Shown piece after piece: positions 1 to 9,483 of a DNA stretch of 64,000 bases. The notes beneath the pieces were generated by a model. It saw nothing but the letters and a program-made list of their open reading frames with translations. It was not told the DNA's origin and ran no database searches. The first letter of the stretch is position 1. Every line of letters begins with the position of its first letter. Origin of the DNA: Roseburia sp. (GTDB taxonomy: Bacteria > Bacillota > Clostridia > Christensenellales > Pumilibacteraceae); assembly GCA_023665905.1 (NCBI GenBank), contig JAMPDA010000007.1:1-64000 (forward strand), in the 5' to 3' direction. The position numbers and the translations under genes were made by a program.

Positions 1-2
1 TT

Positions 3-146
3 ACGGTTGACCGTTCTCATAACGGGAAAAACGGCGGTTTCGGTCTTGGGCTTGCAGTAGCAAAGAAGATATGCCAAAAGTCGGGCTGGAAAATAAGCGT
101 CGAAAGCACACTCGGCGAAGGCAGCAAATTTACGGTTGAGTTTTAA
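3..146 (+). CDS. Sensor histidine kinase, C-terminal end (partial)
   Basis: Only the last 47 codons lie in the window. The translation contains GFGLGLAVAKKIC followed by GWKISVESTLGEGSKFTVEF and a TAA stop. This is the G2 box and the last beta strand of a GHKL (HATPase_c) ATP-binding domain, as in two-component sensor kinases. It would phosphorylate a partner response regulator, presumably encoded further upstream. The stop codon overlaps the stop of the convergent lipoprotein gene, so no terminator separates the two genes. The class call is firm; the signal sensed cannot be known from this fragment. Confidence 0.85.
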   Translation, partial: TVDRSHNGKNGGFGLGLAVAKKICQKSGWKISVESTLGEGSKFTVEF

Positions 147-1048
147 ATTTGTCGCATAGATAATATACATCCATAGTGTCCATAAAAATGTGTCACTGTT
201 ATCTTTTGCTTATATACGTCGCTGAATAAAGTCTTTTTAAAACTGAGATCATATTCCCGTGTTATCGGTTCGAAGTTCGCAATGACGTGCATACTTTCGC
301 AAACTTCCGTTTCCGCGCGCTCCGCCGTCTGTACGCCGTCCGACCAACCCGCAAACACATAACCTTTATCGGGCACGGCCGTCACGGTATCGCCGTCGTA
401 TTCGAATTCGACTGTCTGCTCCGTCTCCCCGTCGATACTGCCGTGCACGCCTGCCGTATATTCCAATGTGTACTCGTTTCTTTTGAATATCGCCGATATA
501 CTTGTATTTGAGGTGATATCCATATCCTGTCTTGTCGCGGTTGTTACGCCGTCACTCCACTTCACAAACGAATAACCGTTATTCGCTACAGCCGTTACCT
601 GCTCTGCGGCAGCATTGGGTGAAACAGCTTGACTTTTTTCACCTTCTATATATCCCGCCGCGGAAGCCGCCGAATATCTCACAAAATACTCGCTTCTTAC
701 AAATATTGCCTGCACGCTTATATCGGCAGTTACGCCTATATCCTGCCGCGCCGCCGTCGTTACGCCGTCGCTCCATTTTTCAAATGTATAACCGCGTTCA
801 GGCTCCGCCGTGACAACAGCCAAATCTTCGCCGTGTTTGGCTTGCAACTCCAAGGCGACTTTGATGTCGCCTGTGGTACTTTTTACTTCATATCCTCTTT
901 CGTCCGTGTAATAAACGATGCCGCCTATGCCGGCGCTGTATGTTGCAGTGATTGTACTGTCGCGCTCCGACCCGCATGCCGATAGCAGTGCGCCGGAAAG
1001 TACGGCAACCATGAGTGATACCAATGTAGCAACTATTCGTTTCCTCAT
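143..1048 (-). CDS. Lipoprotein with InlB B-type repeats
   Basis: The 301-residue protein starts with MRKR, a hydrophobic stretch and the lipobox LLSAC (Cys about 25), so it should be a lipid-anchored surface protein. Three repeats of roughly 65 residues follow, each with a GY-F--WSDGV-TA-R core and an AIF/ANF end. This is the InlB B-repeat (Listeria-Bacteroides repeat) pattern found in Gram-positive surface proteins. The last 35 residues (from about EYDLSFKK) do not fit the repeat and may be a small terminal domain. An AGGGA ribosome site lies upstream of the ATG, and a promoter lies about 110 bp upstream. The ligand is unknown. Confidence 0.75.
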   Translation of the reverse strand: MRKRIVATLVSLMVAVLSGALLSACGSERDSTITATYSAGIGGIVYYTDERGYEVKSTTGDIKVALELQAKHGEDLAVVTAEPERGYTFEKWSDGVTTAARQDIGVTADISVQAIFVRSEYFVRYSAASAAGYIEGEKSQAVSPNAAAEQVTAVANNGYSFVKWSDGVTTATRQDMDITSNTSISAIFKRNEYTLEYTAGVHGSIDGETEQTVEFEYDGDTVTAVPDKGYVFAGWSDGVQTAERAETEVCESMHVIANFEPITREYDLSFKKTLFSDVYKQKITVTHFYGHYGCILSMRQI

Positions 1049-1157
1049 GTAAAAAAATTCCCTGATGTATTATATGAGCACAGCAAAGAAGACGTCATCC
1101 CCAAATGGTATTAAGCACGCAGAACAGTTAAACCGTTTGAAAGCATGATAGGAATAT

Positions 1158-1186
1158 AGTTTATCATAAAAACAAGCACCCGTCAA
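1158..1186 (-). promoter_or_regulatory. Sigma-A promoter of the InlB-repeat lipoprotein
   Basis: On the minus strand TTGACG (1186-1181) is followed after 17 bp by TAAACT (1163-1158). The predicted transcript has a leader of about 100 nt before the ATG at 1048. Confidence 0.6.
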
Positions 1187-1239
1187 GTATAATTACCCTT
1201 TTATATGTAGAAATCCTTTCATATATAACACTACGCGCG

Positions 1240-2600
1240 TATTATTTCGCCCTACGCAAAAACAACCCAACCAACTCCTTGTAATTTCGACCATTGCGAC
1301 GAAAGCCTTTACTCCCCGATATCATTTCGACCTATGCGAGATAAGCCCAACCAACTCCGTGTCATTTCGACCGGAGCGAGCGATAGCGAGCGGAGCGGAG
1401 AAATCTAGCGGCTCTGCCGCGCATGTCTATTGTACGGCTGTAAAAACCGTTTCACCTTGCGGCGGATCGCCCGTTCCGCGGCACACCGCGGAGTGAAGAT
1501 GTAAAATGGAATAGTGAAAAAGTGACGGTGGTTTTGCCGCATCACCTTGCGGCGGTTCGCCTGTTCCGCGGCACACCGCGGAGTGAAGATGTAAAATGGA
1601 ATAGTGAAAAAGTGGCGGTGGTTTTGCCGCATCACCTTGCGGCGGATCGCCTAGATCTCTCCACGCGCATTGCTCCGCAATGCTTGGTCGAGATGACAAG
1701 ACGAGGTTGTGCTACTTCACTCAATGCCGTGAACTCCAACCACCTCAATGTCATTTCGACCGGAGCGAGCGTTAGCGAGCGGAGCGGAGAAATCCAGGCA
1801 CTTTAGCGCCGCACTTGTATATTGTGCGGCTGTATTAAAGCCGCGCAGTTCTGCGGCGGATCGCCTGGATCTCTCCGCGTGCATTGCTCCGCAATGCTTG
1901 GTCGAGATGACAAGACGGGAGTTTGGGTGCGCGGGATTGACAAAAGCATACTACACTTTAATGTAAGCTGATAAGCCCAACCAACTCCTTGTCATTTCGA
2001 CCGGAGCGAGCAACGCGAGCGGAGCGGAGAAATCCAGGCGTGTAAGCGCCGCATTGCCAAAGGAACAGCTTTCCCTTTCTGCGGCGGATCGCCCATTCCG
2101 CGGCACACCGCGGAGTGAAGATGTAAAATGGAATAGTGAAGAAGTTGCGGCGTGTACAGCTTTTTCACTTTGCGGCGGATCGCCTGGATCTCTCCGCGCG
2201 CATTGCTTCGCAATGCTTGGTCGAGATGACATGACGGTGGTTGTGGTACACATGATTGATAATAACTTGCTTCGCTTTATTATAAGCAGATAAGCCCAAC
2301 CAACTCCTTGTCATTTCGACCGTAGCGCGTCAGCGCGTAGCGGAGAAATCCAGCGGCTTTGCCGCGCATGGTTATTGCACAGATGTGGTAAAGCTACCTC
2401 ACCTTGCGGCGGATCGCCTAGACCTCTCGACTGCGCTCGAGGTGACAAAACGTTTGTTTTGCCGCTTCACCTAGTGCCGTAAACTCCAACCAACTCCCTG
2501 TCATTTCGACCGGAGCGACCGGAACGACGCAACTAAAAAGCTTATCCGCAACTATAACGAAGATAAGCCTAATCGACTGTAAGATACAAACAAGACACAA
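1240..2600. repeat. Cluster of dispersed palindromic intergenic repeats
   Basis: This 1.3-kb gap holds no credible gene. It is built from repeated modules. The left end reads TGTCATTTCGACCGGAGCG, then (A)GCGAGCGGAGCGGAGAAATC and an AGGCG/AGCGG step. The right end is its approximate inverse, CGCCTAGATCTCTC ... GGTCGAGATGACA. Left ends start near 1361, 1750, 1990, 2310 and 2499; right ends finish near 1699, 1912, 2233 and 2445. A linker, GATAAGCCCAACCAACTCC, precedes many left ends. The same modules recur at 19.9, 28.0, 29.9 and 30.8 kb. They resemble non-autonomous MITE/REP-like elements; no transposase is encoded. Confidence 0.8.
1451..1630. repeat. Two tandem 90-bp copies inside the repeat cluster
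   Basis: The stretch beginning TCACCTTGCGGCGG recurs with a period of exactly 90 bp at 1451, 1541 and (partial) 1631. Each full copy contains GTTCCGCGGCACACCGCGG, a perfect-palindrome-like segment, and GTGAAGATGTAAAATGGAAT. A further partial copy is at about 2086-2150. It looks like internal amplification of the middle part of the dispersed repeat. Confidence 0.8.
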
Positions 2601-2602
2601 TT

Positions 2603-2637
2603 AAAAAAAGACCCGAACGGTATAGAGCGTTCGGGTC
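2603..2637 (-). terminator. Intrinsic terminator after the 2661-4340 lipoprotein
   Basis: A perfect 10-bp inverted repeat, GACCCGAACG / CGTTCGGGTC (2610-2619 and 2628-2637), is followed on the minus strand by a run of seven T (2609-2603). It sits just downstream of the lipoprotein stop. Confidence 0.9.
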
Positions 2638-2660
2638 TATCGGTATTAAATTCTTATAGT

Positions 2661-4340
2661 TTACAGCGGAAGGAAGCGCATTATAATGGACATCAGGTTT
2701 TCCACAACAAACGACTGCGCTTCTTCGACATCGCCCGGCGCGACGGAAATATACACCGTGACTTCGCTATCCGTGCCCGTCAAGGCGCTCATTACGATCG
2801 CACCGCCGAAATCGTTTTTCGCCGCCGTAGTCGTAATGAGCGACGCCGGCACGTTAAACGACGTAGTATCCGCGTCGTACGTAATGCCCGAATTCGTCAA
2901 TGCCGAATAGCCGCTTCCGGTGAAATACATAGCGGTAATATTCGATACGGCGACGGTATTTCCGTACGTTTCGAAATACACCTTTACGTCGGAGCTGACG
3001 TTGTCCGCAACCACAACGGTGATCAATTCGTCATCGGAAATAGCGGCGGCAGGCACGAACGTCATGTCGAACGGCGCGGTGTTATCGGTGTATTCGGTTA
3101 TTTCGAGCTCCGCTTGGCAAGCGAAGTCGTTATCGGAAAGGAGCAGGTCGGTCGCAGTGCCGGTAAAGTCGTGCGCGGCTTTGGCGTCCACGGTTATCTT
3201 CGACACGTTGAAGTCGGCGTCGAACTTGATCTCCATTGTGAAGTCGAGCGCGGTGAATTCCACGGAATTCTTGATAACTGCGCACAGTGATGCGAGCGCG
3301 GGATTATCTATGCTCTCGAGCATCGCCAAAACTTCTTTGGCTCTGAAGCTCTGGAGTATGCCGATAAGCATGGTCTTGAGCCCTGCAACGGAATCCGCAA
3401 CATTCGTGCCGCTCACGTCAGCGGTATCGAACAGCACCGCGTTGATGACGTCCATCGGCGAAATATCGTGGATGTTGTCAAGTCCGCCGATATAGGTCGC
3501 GACGCTGACTACCATCTCGCCCACCTTGCGGTTGCGAATGAGGTTGTACATCGTGTCCGTAACGTTGATGCCGAACGACGCGCCGAGTTCCTTGATAGTG
3601 GATTTTACGTCGAGATCCGCGTCGGCAGACTCCGCCGCGTCGATAAGCGCGCCGAGCTTGATGTCTTTGTTGGTAGTTATCAAGGCGCCGAGCGTATCAA
3701 TAAGCGTAGACAGCGTCACGCCGTCGGTAGACTCCAAGCCGAGGGATGTTCCGTAAACCTTGATATACTCGTTCACGAGCGTTTCGAGCGTCGCGGTATC
3801 GGAAGCGGCAACGGTGGAAAGCGGCGCGAGAAAATCGTTTACGGTTTTCTCCGCGTCGATCTCTACCTTCAATATGCCGGTGCTGTCGTCATAGGTCATG
3901 AAGCTCGGCAGTTCCGCCGCATCGGTCGAGGTGATATCGCCGACAAGCGCGCCCGCAAGCCAGGCATAGTAATCGACGGTACCGGCGGCAAACATCTGTG
4001 CGCCGACCCATCCGCCGGTCTGCTTGGCGTACATATAGCCGGTCTTGACATCGACTATCCTTTCGGTCGAGTCGTACGCCAGCTTGACTTTGTCGCCGCG
4101 CTTTTCGAAGTCGGCGGAATATTCGGTGCCGGTGGTGTTGTTTTTGGATGTAAGCTTTACTTTTGCCGTGCCGATATACGAATCGGTGAGGAACGACTCT
4201 ACGCTCCCTATCGCCTTGTCCAAGGTGAGCGGACCGTCGGGAACGTCGGAGCCGCCGTCGTCTTTGCGGCATGCAAAGAGCGAAAAGCTCATCACAAAAG
4301 CGACGAGAAGCGATATTATCGCAAGAATTTTCTTTTTCAT
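2661..4340 (-). CDS. Large secreted lipoprotein, function unknown
   Basis: The chosen start is the ATG at 4340 (MKKKILAIISLLVAF), because GGAGAG precedes it at good spacing and a signal peptide follows directly; the open frame upstream is not protein-like. The lipobox FSLFAC predicts a lipid-anchored protein of about 559 residues. The mature part starts with a charged RKDDGGSD linker, and the rest is rich in Asp, Thr, Ala and Val with no family I recognise. The region around residues 60-120 (YIGTAKVKLTSKN, then GDKVKLAYDSTERIVDVKTGYMYAKQ) resembles the beta-sheet fold of other clostridial lipoproteins that carry LolA/LppX-like domains, but this is only an impression. It is a single-gene unit with its own promoter and terminator. 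Confidence 0.7.
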   Translation of the reverse strand: MKKKILAIISLLVAFVMSFSLFACRKDDGGSDVPDGPLTLDKAIGSVESFLTDSYIGTAKVKLTSKNNTTGTEYSADFEKRGDKVKLAYDSTERIVDVKTGYMYAKQTGGWVGAQMFAAGTVDYYAWLAGALVGDITSTDAAELPSFMTYDDSTGILKVEIDAEKTVNDFLAPLSTVAASDTATLETLVNEYIKVYGTSLGLESTDGVTLSTLIDTLGALITTNKDIKLGALIDAAESADADLDVKSTIKELGASFGINVTDTMYNLIRNRKVGEMVVSVATYIGGLDNIHDISPMDVINAVLFDTADVSGTNVADSVAGLKTMLIGILQSFRAKEVLAMLESIDNPALASLCAVIKNSVEFTALDFTMEIKFDADFNVSKITVDAKAAHDFTGTATDLLLSDNDFACQAELEITEYTDNTAPFDMTFVPAAAISDDELITVVVADNVSSDVKVYFETYGNTVAVSNITAMYFTGSGYSALTNSGITYDADTTSFNVPASLITTTAAKNDFGGAIVMSALTGTDSEVTVYISVAPGDVEEAQSFVVENLMSIIMRFLPL

Positions 4341-4409
4341 TTTTTCTCTCCTTACAAATATTTCGATGTGTCGATCGCATGTCGATGTTCCGATCCGCAC
4401 ATCGTATAT

Positions 4410-4439
4410 AGTATACACCGTATAAATATTTTTTGTCAA
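4410..4439 (-). promoter_or_regulatory. Sigma-A promoter of the 2661-4340 lipoprotein
   Basis: Minus strand TTGACA (4439-4434), 18-bp spacer, TATACT (4415-4410), about 65 nt ahead of the start codon. Confidence 0.75.
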
Positions 4440-4489
4440 CAGTTTGAAATATTTTGCCTTAAAATGTGTCGCGAACACATATTGCGTTT

Positions 4490-5662
4490 TTACAGCGTCT
4501 TAATATATTCGCGCATTCTGTCGAACGCCTTATTGAGCGTCTTTATGGACGAGGCATATGTGCAACGCACATTGTTCTTTCCGCCGCCGCCGAAAGCGCT
4601 CCCCGGCACGACCGCCACTTTTTGCGCCCTCAGCAGTTTTTCAGCAAACTCGTCGCCCGACGCGGCGTAGCGCGACACATCGGGGAACGCGTAGAACGCG
4701 CCGTATGGCGTAAAGCAGTCCAAACCCATATCGTTGAGCATAGCGACGGTAAAGCTCCGCCGCCTGTCGTACTCGGCGCGCATGTATTCCACCTGCTCAT
4801 ACTCCGTTTCCCTGCCGTCCTCGAGCGCAGCAAGCGCCGCCTGCTGGCTCGCCGTCGGCGCGCACATTATGGTGTACTGATGTATCTTGAGCGCGGCTGC
4901 GGCAACGGCTTTGGGCGCGCAAAAATACCCTATGCGCCAGCCCGTCATGGCAAACGCCTTGGAAAAGCCGTTGAGCACGACGGTGCGCTCCTTCATTCCG
5001 TCGAGCGAAGCTATGGAAACGTGCCGCCGCCCGTACGTGAGCTCGGCGTAGATCTCGTCCGATATCACGAACAAATTGTGCTTTTTTATTACGGGCACGA
5101 GCGCTTGCAGTTCGGCTTTTTCCAGAATAGCGCCCGTCGGGTTGTTGGGGTACGGCAACAGCAGGATCTTACATGTTTTGTCGATCGCGCTTTCCAGCTT
5201 TTCGGGCGTCAGCTTAAAGCCGTCAGACTTGTCGAGGCGAATGGGCTTTACCGTTCCGCCGACGATGGCGACGTTGGGCATGTAGCTGACGTAGGACGGG
5301 TCGGGCACCAAAACGCCGTCGCCGCGCGACACGAGCGTCCTCAGCGCGAGGTCTATGCCTTCCGACGCGCCCACCGTGACTATCGTTTCGTCCTCGTCGT
5401 AATTCAGTCCGAACCTGTCGCGGTTGTACAGCGTTATCTCGCGGACGAGCCGAGCGTCGCCGCGGTTGGCGGTGTACCCCGTCCTTCCGGATATTATCGA
5501 CTTTACGGCGCTGTCGCGATACAGCCAGGGCGTGACGAAATCGGGCTCGCCCACGCCGAGCGAAAGCGCGCCGTCCATGTTCGCCACAAGATCGAAAAAT
5601 TTGCGTATGCCGCTCGGCGGAATGTCCGAAACGGTACGGTTTATAAAATCGTCGTAGTTCAC
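4490..5662 (-). CDS. PLP-dependent class I aminotransferase
   Basis: The 390-residue protein has the fold-type I aminotransferase pattern: the LSLGVGEPDF start of the substrate pocket, PYPNNPTGAIL, DEIYAELTY, and the pyridoxal-phosphate lysine in NGFSKAFAMTGWRIGY. It would move an amino group between an amino acid and a 2-oxo acid in the cytoplasm. Members of this AspC/PatA-like subgroup act on aspartate, aromatic or branched amino acids, and the sequence alone does not decide which. The start is GTG and overlaps the stop of the upstream Lrp-type regulator (GTGA), so the two are translationally coupled. The regulator probably senses the same amino acid. Confidence 0.9.
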   Translation of the reverse strand: MNYDDFINRTVSDIPPSGIRKFFDLVANMDGALSLGVGEPDFVTPWLYRDSAVKSIISGRTGYTANRGDARLVREITLYNRDRFGLNYDEDETIVTVGASEGIDLALRTLVSRGDGVLVPDPSYVSYMPNVAIVGGTVKPIRLDKSDGFKLTPEKLESAIDKTCKILLLPYPNNPTGAILEKAELQALVPVIKKHNLFVISDEIYAELTYGRRHVSIASLDGMKERTVVLNGFSKAFAMTGWRIGYFCAPKAVAAAALKIHQYTIMCAPTASQQAALAALEDGRETEYEQVEYMRAEYDRRRSFTVAMLNDMGLDCFTPYGAFYAFPDVSRYAASGDEFAEKLLRAQKVAVVPGSAFGGGGKNNVRCTYASSIKTLNKAFDRMREYIKTL

Positions 5663-6150
5663 GGCGTGACCGGCTGTCTCCCGTTCCCCTCGGCGGAAGC
5701 GACGATCTCGCCGCCTATCTTGTACTTTTTGAGTATAAAGTGCGTGGCGGTCGAAAGCACTTTGTCCATGACCGACAGCTTTTCGCTTACGAACGACGCG
5801 ACTTCGCGCAGATTTTTGCCCTCCACGAACACCGCAAGGTCGTAGCCGCCGCTCATAAGATACAGGCTTTTGACCTGTTCGAAGCGATAGATGTCTTCCG
5901 CTATGGCGTCGAAGCCGCGGCCGTAAATGGGATTGACGCGCACTTCTATCAGCGCTTCCACATACGAGCGGTCGATGGCGGCGTCGTCAACGAGCGTAGT
6001 GTAGCCGAGTATGACGCCGCTCTTTTCGAGCTTATCCACCGCTTTCTCAACCGTGCGCTCATCAACGCCGAGCGTTTTTGCGATCTTTTCCGTCGATATC
6101 CTGCTGTCCTGCTTGAGCAGCGCAAGAACTTCCGATTCGAGCTTTTCCAT
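5659..6150 (-). CDS. Lrp/AsnC family transcriptional regulator
   Basis: The 163-residue protein has an N-terminal winged helix (about 1-55: LLKQDSRISTEKIAKTLGV, then ERTVEKAVDKLEKSGVILGY) and a C-terminal RAM-type ligand-binding domain (about 65-140, with VKSLYLMSGGYDLAVFVEG). These proteins bind amino acids and act as octamers on nearby amino-acid genes. It overlaps the downstream aminotransferase by 4 bp and is 19 bp from the aconitase gene upstream, so the three may be co-transcribed. A 20-residue polar tail after the RAM domain is a little unusual. Confidence 0.9.
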   Translation of the reverse strand: MEKLESEVLALLKQDSRISTEKIAKTLGVDERTVEKAVDKLEKSGVILGYTTLVDDAAIDRSYVEALIEVRVNPIYGRGFDAIAEDIYRFEQVKSLYLMSGGYDLAVFVEGKNLREVASFVSEKLSVMDKVLSTATHFILKKYKIGGEIVASAEGNGRQPVTP

Positions 6151-6169
6151 GATATCTCCTTTTTACGAC

Positions 6170-8083
6170 CTATATGCGGTCTTTGCGAATGGCGTTTATT
6201 GTTCCGCCGCATTCGAGTATCGCGCGCTGTCTTTCCGTTACGGCAAGCTCGACGCAAAACTCGCTACCCTTTGTGATATTTTTTACCGCAGCTTTGCCCT
6301 CGCGCACGGCTTTTTGCGCGTCGATCTCGAGCGCGTCGCCGCAGTCAATACCGTCGTAATCGTCGGCATTGCAAAACGTGAGCGGAAGTATTCCCGAATT
6401 TATCAGGTTATCCCTGTGCATGCGCGCGAAGCTCTTGGCTATGACCGCGCGAACGCCGAGCTGCAACGGCGCGAGCGCGGCGTGTTCCCTGCTGCTGCCC
6501 TGACCGTAGTTTTCGCCGCCGACTATAATTCCGCCGCCCGCCGCCTTTGTGCGCGCCGCGAACTGCGGATCGACTGTGGAAAGGCAGAACTCCGCAAGAT
6601 ACGGGATATTGGAGCGGAACGGCAAAAGCTTGGCGTTGGACGGCATGATGTCGTCCGTCGTGATGTTGTCGCCCGTCTTGCACGTAACGGTACGCGACAC
6701 TTTATCCTCGAGCGGCGCGCCCACGGGGAACGGCTTGATGTTAGGGCCGCGCACGACCTCGATATTTTTGAAATCGTCCGGGCGAAGCACGAGATTGTCG
6801 TTGACGTCGAAACGCGCAGGGATACGCACCGCCGCGATCTTCTCGTCCTCGGGCGGAACGGTAAACACGCCCGATACGGCGCTGTACACGGCGGTGAGCG
6901 GCGAAACGAGATATACCTTTGCGCTCGCCGTTCCGCTACGCGCGTAAAAATTGCGGTTAAAAGTGCGGAGCGACACCGCGTCGGTCTTTGGGCTTTGACC
7001 CATGCCGATACACGGACCGCAGGCGCACTCCATTACGCGCGCGCCGCTGTCGAGTATATCGCCGAGCGCACCGCAGCGGCTGAGCATGGTCAGCACCTGC
7101 CGCGAACCGGGGTTGACGGTGAGCGACACGTCGGGATGGACTTTTTTGCCCTTGAGCGCCGCGGCGACTTTGAGCATAGTCAACAGCGACGAATCGGTGC
7201 ACGAGCCTATGCACACCTGGTCTATCTTCATGCCGACGAGGCTTTGCACCTCGACGACGTTGTCGGGCATGTGCGGCGCGGCGGCAAGCGGCACGATCTT
7301 ACTAAGGTCTATCTCCACAAGCTCGTCGTACTCCGCGTCCGCGTCGGCGGAAAGCGCGACAAAAGCGTCCGCGCGGTCCTGCGCAGTCAAAAACGCGAGC
7401 GTGCACTCGTCCGACGGGAACACCGACGTCGTCGCGCCGAGCTCCGCGCCCATATTGGCTATCGTCGCGCGCTCGGGCACTGACAGCGTCTTTACGCCGT
7501 CGCCCGTGTATTCCATTATCTTGCCGACGCCGCCCTTTACGGTAAGTCGGCGCAACACTTCGAGTATGACGTCCTTTGCCGTCGCATTGGACTTTAACTT
7601 TCCGCTGAGCCGAACTTCGACGACCTTGGGCATATTCAGATTGAGCGTGCCCTTCGCCATTGCGAGCGCAACGTCAAGTCCGCCCGCGCCGATGGCGAGC
7701 ATGCCTATTCCGCCGCCCGTCGGCGTATGCGAGTCCGAGCCGACGAGCGTCTGCCCGGGCACGCCGAACCGCTCCAAATGTACCTGGTGGCATATGCCGT
7801 TGCCCGGCTTGGACACGTACACGCCGTGTTTTAGCGCGACCGACTGTATGTACGCGTGGTCGTCCGCATTCTCGAAGCCGGACTGCAACATGTTGTGATC
7901 GATATACGCCACGGAGCGCTTCGTCACGACTTTATCCACGCCGAGCGCCTCGAGCTGAAGATACGCCATAGTCCCCGTGGAGTCCTGCGTAAGCGTCTGG
8001 TCCACGGATACGACTATGGGCGAGCCGACTTTCATCTCGCCTTTAACGAGATGCGATCTTATGAGCTTTTGCGTTAAATTCAT
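6170..8083 (-). CDS. acnA: Aconitate hydratase
   Basis: The 637-residue protein is the shorter clostridial/mitochondrial-like aconitase. It isomerises citrate to isocitrate with a [4Fe-4S] cluster. Candidate cluster cysteines are in CIGSC (C291/C295) and CACGPC (C355/C358). Other family signatures are QDSTGTMA, VGSDSHTPTGGG and the swivel-domain motif GENYGQGSSREHAAL. An AAGGAG site lies before the ATG. It lies upstream of the Lrp/aminotransferase pair in the same direction, which fits a role in feeding 2-oxoglutarate/glutamate to transamination. No citrate synthase or isocitrate dehydrogenase is next to it. Confidence 0.93.
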   Translation of the reverse strand: MNLTQKLIRSHLVKGEMKVGSPIVVSVDQTLTQDSTGTMAYLQLEALGVDKVVTKRSVAYIDHNMLQSGFENADDHAYIQSVALKHGVYVSKPGNGICHQVHLERFGVPGQTLVGSDSHTPTGGGIGMLAIGAGGLDVALAMAKGTLNLNMPKVVEVRLSGKLKSNATAKDVILEVLRRLTVKGGVGKIMEYTGDGVKTLSVPERATIANMGAELGATTSVFPSDECTLAFLTAQDRADAFVALSADADAEYDELVEIDLSKIVPLAAAPHMPDNVVEVQSLVGMKIDQVCIGSCTDSSLLTMLKVAAALKGKKVHPDVSLTVNPGSRQVLTMLSRCGALGDILDSGARVMECACGPCIGMGQSPKTDAVSLRTFNRNFYARSGTASAKVYLVSPLTAVYSAVSGVFTVPPEDEKIAAVRIPARFDVNDNLVLRPDDFKNIEVVRGPNIKPFPVGAPLEDKVSRTVTCKTGDNITTDDIMPSNAKLLPFRSNIPYLAEFCLSTVDPQFAARTKAAGGGIIVGGENYGQGSSREHAALAPLQLGVRAVIAKSFARMHRDNLINSGILPLTFCNADDYDGIDCGDALEIDAQKAVREGKAAVKNITKGSEFCVELAVTERQRAILECGGTINAIRKDRI

Positions 8084-8114
8084 GTATGCTCCTTAAAAGC
8101 TACCGCGCGGACTG

Positions 8115-8447
8115 TCAGCCGTTCTCGTTGAAATATCGCGGCAACGGCTTTATCGTTCCGCCCGAATTTTCGATTATAAAATAATCGAAATCCACATCGT
8201 CTATAAACTCGCGCGGCAAAAACTTCGCGACGTTGAAATGAACGAAATTATACGTATGACTGCTGAGTATTATGGGCGTCGGGATATCCAATGCGCGCGT
8301 TATATCGCACACGTACTCGAACAGCCGCGCCTCGTCAAACGCGCCGTCGAGCGTGTACATATAATTTCGCGTGATCTTGTCGCCCTTTACGGTTTTTGCC
8401 CAGATCCGCGGAAATACCTTTGCCTTGAGTTCACGTTGTTGTGCCAT
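8115..8447 (-). CDS. Conserved-looking hypothetical protein
   Basis: The 110-residue protein has no signal peptide or membrane segment and a good GGAG ribosome site. It opens with basic LKAKVFPRIWAKTVKGDKI and has a mixed alpha/beta look, with aromatic segments (TYNFVHFNVAKFLP, DVDFDYFIIEN) and a short acidic middle. I do not recognise the family. It sits 31 bp upstream of aconitase on the same strand, so it may be the first gene of that operon. Coding bias matches its neighbours, so it is likely a real core gene. Confidence 0.6.
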   Translation of the reverse strand: MAQQRELKAKVFPRIWAKTVKGDKITRNYMYTLDGAFDEARLFEYVCDITRALDIPTPIILSSHTYNFVHFNVAKFLPREFIDDVDFDYFIIENSGGTIKPLPRYFNENG

Positions 8448-8564
8448 TGTCGCTCCGAATTGTGTCTACGAAGACATTTTAACATATTCCGTCCGACATT
8501 TCAACCGAAAACAACACGTTTTTTATAAGCGTGCAAGCGCCAACCGCGAAAAATAAAAACCGCG

Positions 8565-9404
8565 CTAAAGGACCGCGGCAAAACAAAAGTATTCCCCCAC
8601 CTCGCAAAAGCCGAGCCGCTCTGCGACCGCTCTTTCCCTTTCTTCTACAAAGTACGTCATGTGTTTAGCGCCCGACGCCTTGAAAGAATTTAACAGCTTC
8701 GTCAAAAGCGCCCTGTACACATCGGCGTCGAAGCCGGCAGAAAAATCGACGCCGAAAATTTCGGGCATATCCGCGCCGAGCGCATAGATAGCGCCGACGG
8801 GCGCGCCGCCGTCGTAATACACGAACGCTCGCCAATCTGAAAGAGCGCGCAGTATGCGCTCCGACGTCCAATACATCTGCACGCCGTCATGGAGCGTCGA
8901 AAAATCGCCGAAGTTTTCCGCCGTGACTGCGCGCACGCAGTCGCTTTCCCCTGCCGCGACGTAATTATCGAACAGCAAACAGCAGCAGTAGTCGTTTTCG
9001 ACGCATTCGAACCCGTTTTCGGCAAGGGAGCGGCGCGCCGCAACGTTTTCCGCCGTAACGCCTATATTCAGCTCATAGCCGCAAAACCGCCGCCGCATGT
9101 ATTCGATAAACTCCGAAAGCGCGACCTCGGTCTTGTCCGCGATATCCATTATCGTCGTCTGGATATATTTATCGTCAGGCAGGCAAAAATAGCCGAGCAA
9201 CCCGAGCGCCTTGCCGTCGCACTCGAAAAGCAGCAGCTCCGAATTTTCGCCGCTCGCGAGCCGCGCGAGCTCATCGGCAAAATCGCTCCCCGTCTTTATC
9301 CCGTCGTTATACGACGGAAAGCCCGACCGCGACCTGTCGAGCGCGAGCGCGTACGCAAAATCGATATATCTTTCCGCCTCGCGCGCGGACAGCTTATGCA
9401 ACAT
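8565..9404 (-). CDS. GNAT family N-acetyltransferase
   Basis: About 279 residues from the ATG at 9404; a TTG two codons upstream is possible but has worse spacing to AGGATA. The protein shows two GNAT-like halves: ELLLFECDGKALGLLGYF (beta4/beta5) with NVAARRSLAENGFECVE, and a C-terminal half with RAFVYYDGGAPVGAIYA and GAKHMTYFVEERERAVAERLGFCEVGEYF. It would transfer an acyl group from acyl-CoA to an unknown amine. It looks like a tandem-GNAT protein in which one half may be degenerate. The substrate cannot be predicted. Confidence 0.75.
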   Translation of the reverse strand: MLHKLSAREAERYIDFAYALALDRSRSGFPSYNDGIKTGSDFADELARLASGENSELLLFECDGKALGLLGYFCLPDDKYIQTTIMDIADKTEVALSEFIEYMRRRFCGYELNIGVTAENVAARRSLAENGFECVENDYCCCLLFDNYVAAGESDCVRAVTAENFGDFSTLHDGVQMYWTSERILRALSDWRAFVYYDGGAPVGAIYALGADMPEIFGVDFSAGFDADVYRALLTKLLNSFKASGAKHMTYFVEERERAVAERLGFCEVGEYFCFAAVL

Positions 9405-9483
9405 AATCAAATATCCTAAGCAGCAGCCGCTTCGAGTGCGTTTACGCTCAAAAGCGGCGCTCGCATATATTCCGAGGACCGAT

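Noticed and set aside
1451-1650. Possible CRISPR array from the regular repeats
   Set aside because: The 90-bp unit repeats as a whole with no unique spacers, and there are no cas genes.
1405-2293. Several 70-100-codon frames in the first repeat cluster (translations such as MSFRPERALASGAEKS)
   Set aside because: They are translated repeat sequence; the same words recur in other frames at the other clusters.
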